NCBI GenBank assembly: GCA_031763025.1
Contig: JASSKH010000005.1
Span: 9,518,849-9,582,848 of the forward strand
Direction: 5' to 3'
Length of the DNA stretch: 64,000 bases
DNA from: Macrocystis pyrifera
Lineage: Eukaryota; Sar; Phaeophyceae; Laminariales; Laminariaceae
Within the stretch, counting starts at the first letter, position 1; each line of letters opens with the position of its first letter. The position numbers were made by a program, and so were the translations under genes. Under the pieces are notes generated by a model. The model saw only the letters and a list, made by a program, of their open reading frames with translations. It was not told the origin of the DNA and ran no database searches. Positions 1-11,805 of the stretch are shown piece by piece.

Positions 1-515
1 GCGCACGACGAACAACATATCAATCGTTGATATTGCGGGACGGAAGCCGCAATGTTCCTCCGGAAGTAATCTCTCGGTCTCGCAGTAGTTGCTGAGAGGC
101 AGGACGCGACAATTTTCAACAAAACTTTGCCTGCGTGGGCAACAAGCGAATCCCTCTGTAGTTGTTGCAATCAGTGCGGTCCTTTTCACAGGACCTTGAC
201 GATCGCATCTTTCCATTGGTGGGGGACTTCTCCTGTTGCCCAAACGTTGCCAAGAGTGTCGTGAGAGCACTGTGCGAATGCGGGGTGGTCGATTTTTAGG
301 AGTTCGGCCGGGACACCATCTGGCCCGACAGCTTTCCGAATTAACGTCCCTTTTGAGTGCTTCCGTCATCTCGTCCATGGATGGTTAATCTCCGAGCGAC
401 AGTTTAAGCGATCGTGGCGACAAGAAGTCGATGATCGTGGGATCGAGTTTCAGCGATTTCGTGTTCAAGAGTTTGTGGTATTAATAAAACCCCGACCGTC
501 GTTCATTTCACTCCA
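1..515 (-). pseudogene. LINE (non-LTR retrotransposon) reverse-transcriptase fragment, frameshifted
   Basis: On the minus strand the stretch encodes recognisable LINE reverse-transcriptase motifs spread over several frames. In order they are AVGPDGVPAELLKIDHPAF (about 360-280), HQWKDAIVKVL (about 225-190), CNNYRGIRLLPTQAK (about 170-125) and LLPEEHCGFRP (about 75-40), followed by a STIDMLFVVR-like segment at the window edge. This order is that of the first half of the RT domain of LINEs; the catalytic YxDD box would lie beyond the left end. Frame changes and a stop show it is dead. A homologous copy lies at 23286-23900 and shares even the flanking segment (401-515 here, 23520-23640 there). 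Family assignment is confident; the clade cannot be named. Confidence 0.75.
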
Positions 516-2074
516 GCGTCCTTGGTACAATCAGTTGGTGCATACGCAACGACCGAGTTTTACTGCCTCGCATTTACTGGCCAACTCAAAAGCGCATAGA
601 CATAATGCCGTTGGTCAATGAACTGACGAGTGGTACACAGACTTACTGCAGAACGAACGATTCCTTGACAGCTAAACCTACTCTCGTACAGCCCTTACCT
701 CGCAGCTGTTTTTTCTTTTTAGGACAAGCCGGTCAATTTCCAAGTAGTTTGTCCAACGCGACCGCGGTCCTAAAAGGGTCAATATAAGAACTAGCCAGCC
801 TGCCGCACGGAACGTCGTGCTGCCGGACCTCCGAGTTTCCTACAGCAGTGCTGGATGTCGACGCGTAGAAAAAAACGATTTTCAAGTTGAAGAACACACT
901 CTACCGATATATTTTCGGACAATGAGGAAAATGGTCCCGTGTGAAGGTCGTGCCAGTCATCACTCCAGAGCCGAGCTGTCTCAGATTGCTCGGATTGCGG
1001 GTATATTACAATACACTCAAGATAAAAATATCAATATTTATATGCGTAGGTATACTTGATACGTATTCGTTCACTATGAGGCTGTTTCCTCTGCGGTTCG
1101 ATTTCGGGCTTCAGATTTGTACTTTTCGATCTCAGAAGCGAAAGCACTGCTTACGAAGTCGGAATGCGCAAAATCTTACCGTTTTTTTTTTTTCGATTTG
1201 AGAATCCGATGGCCCAAGTCGTCGGATTTTGGTCCAGAATTCGACGACTTGGGTCATGACATTTTCTAACCGAAAGATCGAATGGTCTCTATGACGTCAA
1301 GATGTTATTCACGATAGCAAGCAGCAGCAGAACGATCGATGAGTTGAGCGCTGACACAGCTGTAACATGCAGCGACGTTGCTTCGCGCCCGACGCGCGGT
1401 CGGCGGGCGGCGCGTCTCTCCGTGGCCACACTGCAGTCGGCTGGCGCAGGCTTGGGCCTACAGACCAAGAGAAGGGCACTCGGGGCCGACCTCTCCGTGG
1501 ATACGTACTCGCAGGCTACAGCAGCAGCAGCAGTCAGTCACATTGTGAAATACTGGTACATAGTACCGAGATATCAGGTTGACTCTAACGCACTCGGCAC
1601 GTCTCTTCGCCGCCAGGCCAAACGCGGTCAGCGTGGACTCGGACGCTTGAGTCCTACGCGCAGTGCAGCGCACCCAGCGCGTCTCTTCGCGGCGCTAGAC
1701 CACAACAACAGTAGTTGGTCTCGCCGTTTGCTCGAATCTGTGCTCGCACAATTATGTCCGATTTTTCCGCGCACGTACGAAGGAAGACTGTTTCGATTAG
1801 CCAACTTCACCCCTGAAAACCCGATTGTCGAATCTGAAGCTGAAAAGTCGAACTGCATTCGAAGAAAACGGCCTAAAGACATTGATTTGAACGATTTCGA
1901 TTTGCCAATCTCTAGTTCTTTCGATTTTCTCTCTCTTGCATATATTGTTCATGTCGTGCCTCTAGTATCCAGTACGATGAGATGGTATTGATAAGTGTAT
2001 TGTCTGCCACTGGTATGTTCATTTCGTAACTAACGATGTAGTTAGTAGCTGTGTCTTGAATTTGTCACAACGGA
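516..2074. other. No recognisable gene; one 229-codon open frame
   Basis: The plus strand has an open frame at 1302-1991 whose protein is rich in Arg, Ser and Ala and has no domain, signal peptide or membrane segment that I recognise. It overlaps open frames in other phases and a small internal repeat (compare CGTCTCTTCGC at about 1600 and 1680), so chance is the likeliest explanation. At 836-900 there is a diverged minus-strand scrap of repeat family E. Nothing else was found. Confidence 0.3.
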
Positions 2075-2215
2075 GCGCTTGTATCTCTCTAATTATTGAA
2101 GAACCAGCGCGGACATTGGTTTTGCTGGATTTCGACGGCTAGAAGCAACGGTCACGGACATTAGGTTTTGCTGGACTTCGACGGCTAGAAACGACGGTAA
2201 AGAATACAACCGCAC
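2075..2215 (-). repeat. Repeat family E, diverged doubled fragment
   Basis: Two successive minus-strand versions of the family E core (ctagaagcaacggtc and ctagaaacgacgg preceded by GCTGGATTTCGACGG or GCTGGACTTCGACGG) lie side by side. They match the GTCGACATCCAGCA core of E copies elsewhere at low identity. Confidence 0.5.
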
Positions 2216-2427
2216 ACGCTGGTGCTGTGTTCTCGTACCGGTACGTGGCTTTTCACTTGCCTCACCCACTAATTTTTGTTCTGTTTTTTTTTTCTGTATC
2301 GCAGTCTGCGACAACAGAATCAGTATATAAATATGTGAAGAATCAGGACGGACACGGGGCGATTATTAATAGTGTAGTTGGTTGGAAAAAGCGCTTTAAT
2401 GTGAAGACAACACCTACCCTGCTGCTC

Positions 2428-2745
2428 TGTGTTGTGTTTTGTGTTTTTCACGTTAAACCGTTCTTCTACCCGTCGACATCCAGCACAACCAGTGTCAGTG
2501 CCGATTCTTCAATCCTATTAATAGAGAGATACAAGTTATGTGGTCACAAAACTACGCCAAAGAGTTACTACGTTGCCACGTATGCAGTAGGCACAGCAGT
2601 GGACAATGCAATACCATGTCGTCATACTGAATACGACAGGCACGACATACACATTCTATGAAATAGAGAAACGAAAGAACACGAAGAAAAAAACTGAAAA
2701 CGGAAGAAAACATATCGAAAGAGAAAAAGAAAGAAGTACGCGATG
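2428..2745 (+). repeat. Repeat family E, copy E1
   Basis: Family E is an interspersed repeat of about 300-500 bp. Its core carries CCGTCGACATCCAGCACAAC, then a CCGATTCTTCAATCCTA segment, a TGTGGTCACAAA segment and a purine-rich tail of GAAACGAAA type. No coding capacity is recognised. This copy carries CCTATTAATAGAGAG where copies at 24.6 and 28.1 kb carry CCTAGAGAG, a six-base difference discussed under findings. Confidence 0.7.
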
Positions 2746-2885
2746 TGTTTTTTTAAGGTTGAAGGGTGATTATACCAAGTTATGAAATTGTTTCACCTTT
2801 GAAAATATGACTTTTTTCTTCTAATTTTATATAATAGCAGTATCGTATGAATCATCGATGACTCCGACTCCACCTTTGCCTCAAT

Positions 2886-3063
2886 CCTTTTAGGGCTGCA
2901 GTCCCGGTGTGGCGGCAAAATATTAATATTACGGGGGACCATAGTAAAGAGGACCAAATATTGTTGGTAAAAATAGGTAAATATATGGGTTTTTACGTTT
3001 ACCATAGGTTCTATTAACTGTTGCCCCCCGTAATAGTAAATATCCAATTGGTTTTGTCCCCAC
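2886..3063. mobile_element. MITE B remnant interrupted by MITE A
   Basis: CCTTTTAGGGCTGCAGTCCCG at the left and ATTGGTTTTGTCCCC at the right are the two sides of the family B hairpin. The MITE A copy at 2929-3033 sits between them. The right terminal inverted repeat of B is missing. Confidence 0.6.
2929..3033. mobile_element. MITE family A, copy A1
   Basis: Family A is a 104-107 bp element with long imperfect inverted repeats (TTACGGGGGACCATAGTAAA at the left and its complement at the right) and an asymmetric A/T-rich middle. It has no open frame. This copy is bounded by TA on each side (2927-2928 and 3034-3035), and the left TA belongs to a TATTAATA octamer at 2921-2928. Confidence 0.85.
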
Positions 3064-3558
3064 ATTTAAGTACGTAGTCTGTCCCGGAAACAGATAACGG
3101 CGGTGCATACGGTGTCCCATGTACGGTATCCCACTCAGACAGCGCAGCAAGGTTTACAGCTCACAGCACACACGACACGCGCGCAGCGGCTGCTGCAGTG
3201 CTATTAATAGTAGAGCTCACCCTAGGCCTTTCTTTCCTTGTCCGCTACTTGTACACAGCAGCTGCCCGAAAAATAGTATTTTCGCTTCCAGGGCTCGCAA
3301 CAATGACCCGCGCAAAGTATTGTTCGTTCGTAAGTTCGTATCTACAACAATGACCCGGCCACACTACTGCTGTTTTTGAGTGCGTACAGCAGGTATCATT
3401 TTGAGTATAAGTGTACGTACATACCTATACGCATTATTGTACATAGTTTGTTGTACGAGGTGCACGAGTATCTCGAAAATGTTTTTCGGTGACAAGGTAC
3501 GAGTATTACTGCTTTGCTGTATCAACAGTTGTTTTGTCCGATGGCATATTATCTCTCT
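3064..3558. other. No recognisable feature
   Basis: I see only short open frames on both strands and no repeat shared with the rest of the window, except the palindrome CTATTAATAG at 3201-3210. Confidence 0.4.
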
Positions 3559-4012
3559 CATATGATTCTATTATTATTACTGCAAACGTCGCCAAAAATA
3601 GGTACACCCACGTGTGCTTTTTTTGCAGGCATTTATGGCTACGACACCAAGTAGTTATATTGCACTCGGGAAAAGACTCCCTGTTGCCCTCCCTATGATT
3701 GGCCAACGCCCTATGATTCTATTATTATTACTGCAAACGTCGCCAAAAATAGGTACACCCACGTGTGCTTTTTTTGCAGCCATTTATGGCTACGACACCA
3801 AGTAGTTATATTGCACTCGGGAAAAGACTCCCTGTTGCCCTCCCTATGATTGGCCAACGCCCTATGATTCTATTATTATTACTGCAAACGTCGCCAAAAA
3901 TAGGTACACCCACGTGTGCTTTTTTTGCAGGCATTTATGGCTACGACACCAAGTAGTTATATTGCACTCGGGAAAAGACTCCCTGTTGCCCTCCCTCTGA
4001 TTGGCCAACGCA
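3559..4012. repeat. Three-copy tandem repeat, 151-bp unit
   Basis: Units begin near 3559, 3710 and 3861 with ATGATTCTATTATTATTACT and end with GATTGGCCAACGC. They differ at only a few positions (for example TGCAGGCATT versus TGCAGCCATT). The open frames seen here simply repeat with the unit. A diverged inverted piece of the same unit lies at about 4742-4800. Confidence 0.9.
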
Positions 4013-4178
4013 CGATAGTACCGACTTTTGGCTGAAGGGTTCAAGGTACACCTCTCTGTGGCTTACCTACGCAAGTTGGGCTCCACCTATTTTTGGCTTC
4101 AATCATACCTGTACACGGGTCCACCACCTGCAAACGGCCTCTTTCCCAAGTTGAAGGATTTCTCCTGGCCTACACGTG

Positions 4179-4520
4179 GCCCAGTTCCGTGCTGGGTACT
4201 TGCTGAGTGTGCCGCTCTCTGTGCAACAATGCACATGTCCCCGCGAAACCTGATTTCGCAATCTCTTCGTGGCTTAGTGTTGACAGCTCGGGTCGCCTGG
4301 CCCCGACAGCCCCGTGCCCGTACTTCAGTTTTGCCAGAAATCGAACGTAGCCCAGTTCCTTGCTGGGTACTTGCTGAGTTTGCTTCTCTCTGTGTAACAA
4401 TGCGCAAAAGCCCCCGCGAAACCTGATTTCACGATCTCTTCGTGGCTCTCAGTGTTGACAGCTCGGGTCGCCTGGCCTGGCCCCGACGGTCCTGTGCCCG
4501 TACTTCAGTTTTGCCCAGAA
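4179..4520. repeat. Two-copy tandem repeat, about 172-bp unit
   Basis: CCCAGTTCCGTGCTGGGTAC at 4179 recurs at 4351 as CCCAGTTCCTTGCTGGGTAC. Both units continue through a CCCGCGAAACCTGATTTC block and a GACAGCTCGGGTCGCCTGG block to CTTCAGTTTTGCC. Conceptual proteins on either strand have no known domain. Confidence 0.85.
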
Positions 4521-5196
4521 AATTGTTTGCTTGACCCATTTATAGGTACAAAAGTAAAGCAAAAAAATGGGTGAAACCCAACTTGAGTACCTACAGAGAG
4601 GTGTATACCTTGAAATCTTTGAGCCAACAAGACAGCAGGACGAAACTGGAACGTGGAAGTGTGACGACCTTGAGCTTTTTTTTTAGCAATCCACCGGAGG
4701 ATAAAAAAAAAAAAAAAAAGAAAAAAAGAAGTAGATACGATGGGGCGTTGGCCAGTCAAAGGGAGAGGCCCGAGAAGCGTTTTCCCGAGTGCAATATGTA
4801 GTGTACCTGTAAATAAATGGCTCAAGAGGCGTTCGTAGATATGCCTATTTTTGGATTTTGCCCTACCTCGTCGTACCTGGCTGGTGCTGCGGTGGTGCCG
4901 CCGATCGCTCAACCTGGGACGGTTTGGTGAAACCGCGCTTGTTCTGTGCTCAGGTCGATCGATCGATGCTCACAGCAGTAGATTGTTGCACCCCTGCAGC
5001 AGTAGAGTTCCAAAAGGGTTCGTCAGCAGCGAGCGTTCGTTGATAGACCCTTTTTAGGGCAAAAAATGCAAGTCCCGTTTGGGCGACCAGTTACTTCTTT
5101 TTTTTTTAGCAGTTTGTCCCCAAAACGTGAACGCAGTCCTCCAAAGGTCGTTTAAACCCCCACTGCTACGGATATGCAAGGTAGGAGTATATATTT

Positions 5197-5309
5197 GCGG
5201 GGGGGGGGGGGGGCATAGTAAATAGGACCTACGATACACCCAAAAACCTATATATATTTACCTGTTTTTACGAGCAATATTTGGTCCTGTTTACTGTGGT
5301 CCCCCCTAG
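5197..5309. mobile_element. MITE family A, copy A2, left end expanded to poly(G)
   Basis: The right inverted repeat (GGTCCTGTTTACTGTGGTCC) and the interior are typical. The left terminal G tract is expanded to about 15 G. Confidence 0.75.
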
Positions 5310-6901
5310 TAGCACTTTTTGGGCCAAAACATTCCTGACTGAACGGGTCCCTCAACCAACACGTTGGAATACCATTGTTAGTATTACTACTATTAATGTT
5401 AGTACGCGCCAAATAGACTTTTCCCGAAACACTTTCTACTTTTGTACTCCGGCCGGTGGTCTTTCCCCCCGCTCTCGGCTGCGGGGGATGCAGGGGGCTC
5501 GCGTGTACACCCCGGGTGCAACTGTGGGTCCCCGCCGGGCTCCCTGTTGCGTGCTCTGGGCATTTAAAGTCGCGAGATCTGGCCAGTATTCGTGGGGAGA
5601 CGTTCCGCCCAGCTAGAGCCGAGCAGGTCCATGGAAACCCCGATGTCAATGGCTCGCACCGCTAAGCAGTAGTAGCAGTAGTAGTAGTAGTAGTAGTAGT
5701 AGTAGCCATACTTCAAGGTCTCCTTTGAGTGACAGCTGTGAACGGTGCTTGCGTGCGTGCCTGCGTGTTCTTGGGTGGGCGTGCCATCCTGAATACAACG
5801 AGCTGGACGATTCCAACCCACGCTCTACTTGCTCCCAAGTTCAAATACCCTCGCGCGGTACAGCAGCGGTACACACCAGCGAACTTCACACAGACAGGCT
5901 CGTATATAGGAACACCCGTGTTCCCACTTTTTCACCTCGCGACACCCCCGGTATTTCAAGTCAATCGAATTCCGAAGGGGGAAAGCTTGTAGTGTTTCAC
6001 CATATTATTCGTGATATCCCACTCTGACCGAAAATATTATAACACCCATTTGGAGTCTGCGACCGATATCAAACGGTGTTTATATTTCCGGTTGGTACCT
6101 ACTATTATTAATAGTAGACTTCGGGGTTGTTCATCGGATTGCACTTTTACCTTATATCAAGATCAAACGGTGTTTATATTTCTGGTTGGTCCCTACTATC
6201 AGTGAGCTTCGGGGCTGTTCATCGGATTGCACTTTTTTACCTTGTGCCGAGATCAGTTTTTGGGCGAGACTTGCTTTTTGATGACTTGAGCCACATAGCA
6301 TAGACCTTCTCAAGTGAGGGAGGAGCCTCAGAAGGCAAAATTTAGAAAGTTGGTGCTCTGCCTCTTACTGACTGCTGCAGGACGCGTCTTGAAAAAATGA
6401 GGTGGCTGTGAGAACCGCGCGCAAGAACCGCCATTGGGAAAAAAAAAGGCGATAGGGGAGGGGGAGGGGGGGGGGGCGCGCGACAGCAGCAAGATCTCAG
6501 CGGGTGTCAGAATCGGGAGAGGGCAGAAACTTTTTTTCCCCGTCTGCACGCAGGGAAGGCAGAGTGATGAATTAACACACCGTTTCCACTGACGGACGGG
6601 AAATAGGGGGCGGTGGAGTTGAACCTTCAAAGTAGAAACGGAAAGAACGATGTCCTAGTACTGCACTTGTTGTTGACTTCGTGTTAGTAGCGACCCTCAC
6701 GGAATCAACTCTAGCAGGATCCGAGGGTACCCACTGGACCATCCACTGAACCACTCACCCGGTATAAAAATTGTGTTTAGTTCGTACGTATATAGAGTAC
6801 GTACAGCAGTGTTTTTACTCTACTTCGGGCCGCCAAATTATCAAATTATCGGAATAAGACGAGCACGGTCACCGAAGTACGTAAAACGTTATCCAGTAGT
6901 A
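5310..6901. other. Intergenic, simple repeats and a short direct repeat
   Basis: A GTA microsatellite lies at about 5671-5704. A direct repeat with ACGGTGTTTATATTTC and TTCATCGGATTGCACTTTT occupies about 6072-6155 and 6165-6238. A short G tract is at 6461-6476. No gene was recognised. Confidence 0.5.
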
Positions 6902-7023
6902 TTACCGGGGACCATAGTAAATAGGACCAAATACTGTTATTGTAGTAATAATAAGTAAATGTGTACCCCGGTAGGTTTTTGTTTGTACCGTGGGTCCTAT
7001 TTACTATGTATGGTCCTCCGTAA
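6902..7023. mobile_element. MITE family A, copy A3
   Basis: Both inverted ends are present (TTACCGGGGACCATAGTAAA and the complementary TCCTATTTACTATG). The element is slightly longer than usual because the interior carries extra TAATAATAA and the right end an extra TATGG. Confidence 0.8.
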
Positions 7024-8282
7024 TCAATAGCAGCAGTACTGTTCGTACGAGTATACCAGGTATTGTTTTTCCAGAGGTACTAGTAATACTGCTGTAAACT
7101 GGTGTTCCTGTAACTGCTGCTGTGTAAGCTGCTGTACCAGGTACGGCGGTTTATAGTAGGTGGTACGCAGTACGCAGTGTGCGGCCCTCGGGCGCCAGGC
7201 ACTCCCGTCGCCTTTTTTTGCGTTTTTGTGGTTGGCGTGCATACGTACGAAGCGTGTCTCGCGTCTTGTGATACCTAATCACGCGCCACGCACGACCGCA
7301 CGGACGGACTACGTATGATGGAAGAAGTGTGGTGTATGCTGTGGTATTAACAGCAACCACGAGTTGAAAGCTGACGGCAGCACCAACACCAGCAAAAACA
7401 ACGCCCCAGCAGTATATAGCTGGATTTCACGGCGTGCCCGCTCCAGGGAGAGTCCTGGTGGGTTGTACTTTGCTGACTGCCTCTCGTTGGCCAGAAAATG
7501 AATCATGCGGTGCAGAAACAACTCGGAATCGTGGTCAGTGTATACAATGGACGGATTATTTTTTTATGGTATTATGTTTTTACGGTATACTTTTACTATA
7601 ATTACTACAATGTATTTTAATTGTATTTTGTTTTAGATGCGTACGGAGCGTACATCTGTTCCTGGTGTTGCTCGTATTTGGCTGCAGGTGACACCTTGAT
7701 GGTATACCACAACTCGTTATTAACAGCACCGTTTCCCTCACGGAGTGGTTTGACACTGCTGCTGCTGCCGTGCGCACTATTTCGTACCTTTGATTGTTTT
7801 TTTTTTTCCCATATCTACATACTTTTTGTTTGCAGCCTGTTTTTCTGATCACAGGCAGGATTTTCTATTAATAGGAAGTAAAGCCGATGTGAGAACATCG
7901 TCGTCATGAGCATGGTGTGCACACAGGGCGACCTTGCCTTGTACACACACGTCTTACGATGCTTACGATGGATCTGCTACTAATTAACTAATATATTATT
8001 AATCTGTTTTATATTTATTTGTTTTGTGGTCGGCTAGGAATGTAATCAGGGGCGTAAAAGAAAAACGACACCCCACTTCGTACTTTCATACCCATTTTCG
8101 AGACCCAGAAAGACTACAGGGGGGGGGGGGGGGGGGGGGGGGGTATGCTACAATGAGGTGAAAATATTTTCCAAACAATATACCAGTAGTGGATGCCCCC
8201 AGATAGTGAATCTTCCTTAAGGTAGGCTATTTACGCACTCTGATTGGCTAAGGGGTGTTTTGTAAGCGGCCCAACCAACCTA
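7024..8282. other. Intergenic; two TACCAGGTA sites and a poly(G) tract
   Basis: TACCAGGTA lies at 7054-7062 and 7135-7143. A run of 25 G is at 8119-8143. CTATTAATAG is at 7865-7874. No coding region is supported. Confidence 0.5.
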
Positions 8283-8386
8283 TTACGGAGGACCGTAGTA
8301 AATAGGACCTACGGTACATACAAAAACCTATACATTTCCGATTTTTGACCAACAATATTTGGTCCTATTTACTATGGTGCCCCGTG
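8283..8386. mobile_element. MITE family A, copy A4
   Basis: The element runs from TTACGGAGGACCGTAGTAAA to CTATTTACTATGGTGCCCCG, with the interior in the orientation opposite to copy A1. Confidence 0.85.
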
Positions 8387-8683
8387 TCAGAGTTTTTCCA
8401 AGCTACAGCATCCCGAGCCGGCCACATCAGCCTAGAAAGCCCGTCCAAGCACCGCATCCAAGCCGGCCGAATCAACCAAGAGATTTCACACGCCACATCA
8501 TCCAAGCAGTGGTCACCCCATACCGTTCGAGTTCGGGTTAGGGTTCGGGTCGGGTGGTCGACTTCAGGCAGCGCGGCCAAAACCCCCGGAAATATTCACT
8601 ATCAGGGAGCAACCACGGCTCCAATTTTACTTGTTTTTTGTAGTTTCGCTCAGGAATCCCACCATATACCGTGAAAACCGGCA

Positions 8684-8770
8684 CCCCTTTTAGTGCTGCA
8701 GTCCCGTTTCGGGGACGAATCCGCTCAAATTCCGTGTAATTTTGTCCCCGAATCGGGACCGCAGTCTTTG
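8684..8770. mobile_element. MITE family B, copy B1
   Basis: Family B is a hairpin of about 90 bp. Its left arm contains GCAGTCCCGTTTTGGGGACA, its right arm the complement, and its middle reads CTTGGAATTAGACTGG in the better copies. Here the left terminus is CCCCTTTTAGTGC and the right arm ends at GGGACCGCAG. Confidence 0.7.
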
Positions 8771-8822
8771 AATTCGCACAGCAGTATCATGTATATAGGG
8801 GTGCGATCGTTTGTATCTTTTG

Positions 8823-8916
8823 CCCTTTTTAGCGCTGCAGTCCCGATTTTGGGGACAAACTACTTTAATTCCGAGTGGTTTATCCCCCAAGACGGCACTG
8901 CAGCGTTAAAGGGGTT
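8823..8916. mobile_element. MITE family B, copy B2, right TTAA kept
   Basis: The element runs from CCCTTTTTAGCGCTGCAGTC to GCACTGCAGCGTTAAAGGGG and is followed by TTAA. A terminal CCC...GGG with TTAA flanks is the hallmark of piggyBac-type elements. Confidence 0.75.
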
Positions 8917-9100
8917 AACAACAGCAGTATATAGAAGGGTGCCCAAAGGTCGAACACCGTATTTTCGGAAGGCTCTCAATCTCTCGCCCATTTTATCTTT
9001 TGCCGAAAACATGTTTGTTCGGTATTGGCGGCAAACGCAATAACCTTGAAACCCTTTTGAGGACTGCAGTTCCGTTTTTGGGCATTCCAATCATTTAGTA

Positions 9101-9206
9101 TTACGGGGGGGGCATATTAAATAGGACCTGCGCTACACACAAAAACCTATATATTTACCTATTTTCACTAACAATATTTGGTCCTATTTACTATGGTCCC
9201 CCGTAG
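9101..9206. mobile_element. MITE family A, copy A5
   Basis: Both ends are recognisable. The left end has lost the ACC after the G tract and reads GGGGGGGGCATATTAAATAG. Confidence 0.8.
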
Positions 9207-9240
9207 TAGTTTGTCCTCCAAAAGGGACTGGAGTCCTTAA

Positions 9241-9322
9241 CCCTTGTAGTCCCGCGGTCCTTTTTTGGGGACAAATCACTTGGAGTTAGACTGGTTTGTC
9301 CCCAAATCGGGACTGCGGTGGT
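9241..9322. mobile_element. MITE family B, copy B4, left TTAA kept
   Basis: TTAA at 9237-9240 precedes CCCTTGTAGTCCCG. The right arm CCCCAAATCGGGACTGCGGT is intact, but the terminal GGGTTAA is lost. Confidence 0.7.
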
Positions 9323-9625
9323 GCTACAGGTTTATTAAACCTTGCCGTTCTCGAAAAGAAAATCGAGCGCTAAAAAACAAGCGCGCACCCCAGAGCAGGG
9401 TGTGTGTATGTGCTGCTTTTGCCGAGTTTGTTGTTTTGTTTTTTGGCCTTTTACAGGAAGGAGTGTGCTGTCTTCTTTTTTTTTTTCGGCCTTTTTTTTT
9501 TTTTTTGTTGTGCACCCCAGGTTCAATCAAAACCCTCTTTTGAGCAAAGTAGTGTCCATGTATCTAAATCTGACTCTAATTTTAAATGTTTCGTCCCCTC
9601 AACGAGACTGCAGTCCCAACCTTGA

Positions 9626-9714
9626 CCCTTTTAGTACCGCAGTCCCGTTTTGGGGAAAAATCACTTGGAATTAGACTGGTTTGTCCCCAAATCGGGACTG
9701 CGGTACTAAGGGGG
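9626..9714. mobile_element. MITE family B, copy B5, near-consensus
   Basis: This copy has both arms: CCCTTTTAGTACCGCAGTCC at the left and GACTGCGGTACTAAGGGGGT at the right, with mutated TTGA and TTTAA flanks. It is one of the best templates for a consensus. Confidence 0.8.
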
Positions 9715-9791
9715 TTTAAGAACTGCACGGACGTTTTTGGGGACACAAAGCACCAGGTACTCGTACCAGGTTGTACTCGTGGAATGAATTA

Positions 9792-9897
9792 TTACGGGGG
9801 ACCATTATAAATAGGACCAAATATTGTTAGTAATAATGGGGTAAACATATAGGTTTTTGTGTGTACCGTAGGTCCTATTTACTATGGTCCCCCGTAA
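9792..9897. mobile_element. MITE family A, copy A6
   Basis: This 106-bp copy has TA on both sides and a near-consensus sequence. Confidence 0.85.
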
Positions 9898-11186
9898 TAG
9901 TGTTGAGATCTTTTTTTTTCGAGAGTATTGCTGCGAGTACTCGCAGTATTTCGAGCTTCTGTCTGGTGTATACGTACTCTGTAGTGTGAACACGGCCTGC
10001 ACTCACTCCCCAAGTATTCAGCGTTCGATGCTGCTGTGGGTGCTGGTTGTACTTGGGAGGGTTCTGCGGCGCTCATCCTCCCGGTTCTCTCTCTCTCTCT
10101 AGTACGAGTACGTGTAACATCTTTCTCGGAACTCAAGGGAAGAAAAGTAAGTGTCGAAAGCGCAGCTGGTACAAACTCTTGGCGGGAAAAAAAAGGAGAG
10201 TTTAGACATTAATATGAAGACCAAGCGGTTCTTATATTTCCGTCCACGGCAGTGACGTTTTACAACACCCGCCGCACGAGGCAACGCATGCATGCTTGCT
10301 ATTACGTAATATGCTTGCTATTTATCTGTTCCTTAGGTTCGAGGTCTTTAGCGAGGGTTGTCAGTGGTCACTTTTTTTTTTTTTTTTTTTTCTGGACTAC
10401 ATATCGTAATTACGTAATTACTGTTTCTGTATAATACACCAGGTATGGGTTGAAAAAAATCATCTACATGGGGCGCAGATTGTACCGCGCTCAGAGCCAC
10501 GTTGACAATGGCATAGTCGACATCGTTGGAAATACCAGCCAAAGGAAAAGCTTATTAAAAAAAAAAAATAGCGCACTCTTTTACATTTTTTGGCCGATTT
10601 TGCCGATTCTGGCCAATTTTGGCCGCATACGTACGTCGGACGGAGGTGACGAATAAAAAAGACCAAGTGGCTTGGGACGAGGTGCAGATAGTAGTGTTGA
10701 TACAGCGGGATAGAGGAAATTGTTTTTTCTTGTTGCGTTCAGAATTCTTCGGGTTTGCCGTCTTTTTTTTCTTCTGGCTTCCTTATAACCATAATCGGGG
10801 CGAAATCGGCCATTTTCAGCCAACTGACTGCTGTGGTCAGGCCGTTCGCTCACCTGGCATCATCCCCTAACAATATATTTTTTTTTTGCAAAACCAACCC
10901 CATAAATGCCAAGGGAATCATCAGTACCAAGATGGAAAAAGAACCGGACACGGTTATATAGGGGCCTCTGCAAAAAGTGCGGTAGATACTTGGATGGCTT
11001 TGCTCATGATACGGAGGAAGTATCATACGAAGTGTATATCAATACGAGTGTAGTTTGTCGCCTGACACAACTGCTGTCTGATTTAGCCGCTCTTAATTGT
11101 ACGAGTATCTTATTATTATTATGGTATCTTTTTCACGCGACGTTGTGTTTGTTTTCTCGTACTGGTATATTCCGGTGTGTTGCTGT
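9898..11186. other. Intergenic, no gene recognised
   Basis: Short open frames occur on both strands, with poly(T) at 10371-10391 and poly(A) at about 10557-10567. A stretch with GCCGATTTTGCCGATTCTGG (10590-10620) is internally repetitive. I find nothing to call as a gene. Confidence 0.4.
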
Positions 11187-11397
11187 TGCGGGGGACCCTA
11201 GTAAATAGGACCTACGATACACACAAAAACTCATTTATTCACCTATTTTTACTATTACGGGGGTCCATAGTTAACAGGACCTATGATGTACATAAAAACC
11301 TATATATTTGCCACTTTTTACTGACAAAATTTGGTCCCGTTAACTATGGACCCCCGTAATAACGATATTTAGTCCTCTTTACTGTGGCCCCCCGCAA
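11187..11397. mobile_element. MITE family A, copy A7-outer, split by a second MITE A
   Basis: The left half (GCGGGGGACCCTAGTAAATA onward) and the right half (AACGATATTTAGTCC to CTGTGGCCCCCCGC) together make one element. The inner copy sits at the TA of the interior TTTTTACTAAC motif. Confidence 0.85.
11255..11359. mobile_element. MITE family A, copy A7-inner, nested
   Basis: The element is complete, TTACGGGGGTCCATAGTTAA to TTAACTATGGACCCCCGTAA, bounded by TA on both sides. Its sequence reads TTAACAGG where the older copy reads TAAATAGG, so it belongs to a distinguishable subfamily that moved later than the outer copy. Confidence 0.9.
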
Positions 11398-11805
11398 CAG
11401 CTTTGTGACCACGGAACGTGTAACTCGCGTTTCTTTTGTGTCACGATATTTTTTCACCTGTTGCTGTACTGCTGTCGATGGTAACTACTACTGTATTAAT
11501 GTGCATCAACCCTTCTTTTTTTGTCAGCATTTCTCTCACAAAAAACAGGAATAATCGGGACACGCCCTCGGCGTGCTGCATGTCGTTCCCGCGCGGTATA
11601 CTGTTGTAGTGACCCGGACGGGCGAAGGTATGGTAACGCGCTACCAATAGCTCACCAAACCGGATGCTACCTGTTTGTGGTCGTACCTGCGCCTGTTTTT
11701 TGGGGGGGGGAGGGGGGAGGGTTCCGCCCCCTCGCTGGCGGGGTTTTTTTTTTTTTCGGATTTTTCGACCTGCAACTACCACGTATGTTTTGACGTTATT
11801 TAGTG

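Noticed and set aside
1302-1991. 229-codon frame as a host gene
   Set aside because: It has overlapping frames on both strands, internal repetition, no motif and no neighbouring splice-linked exon.
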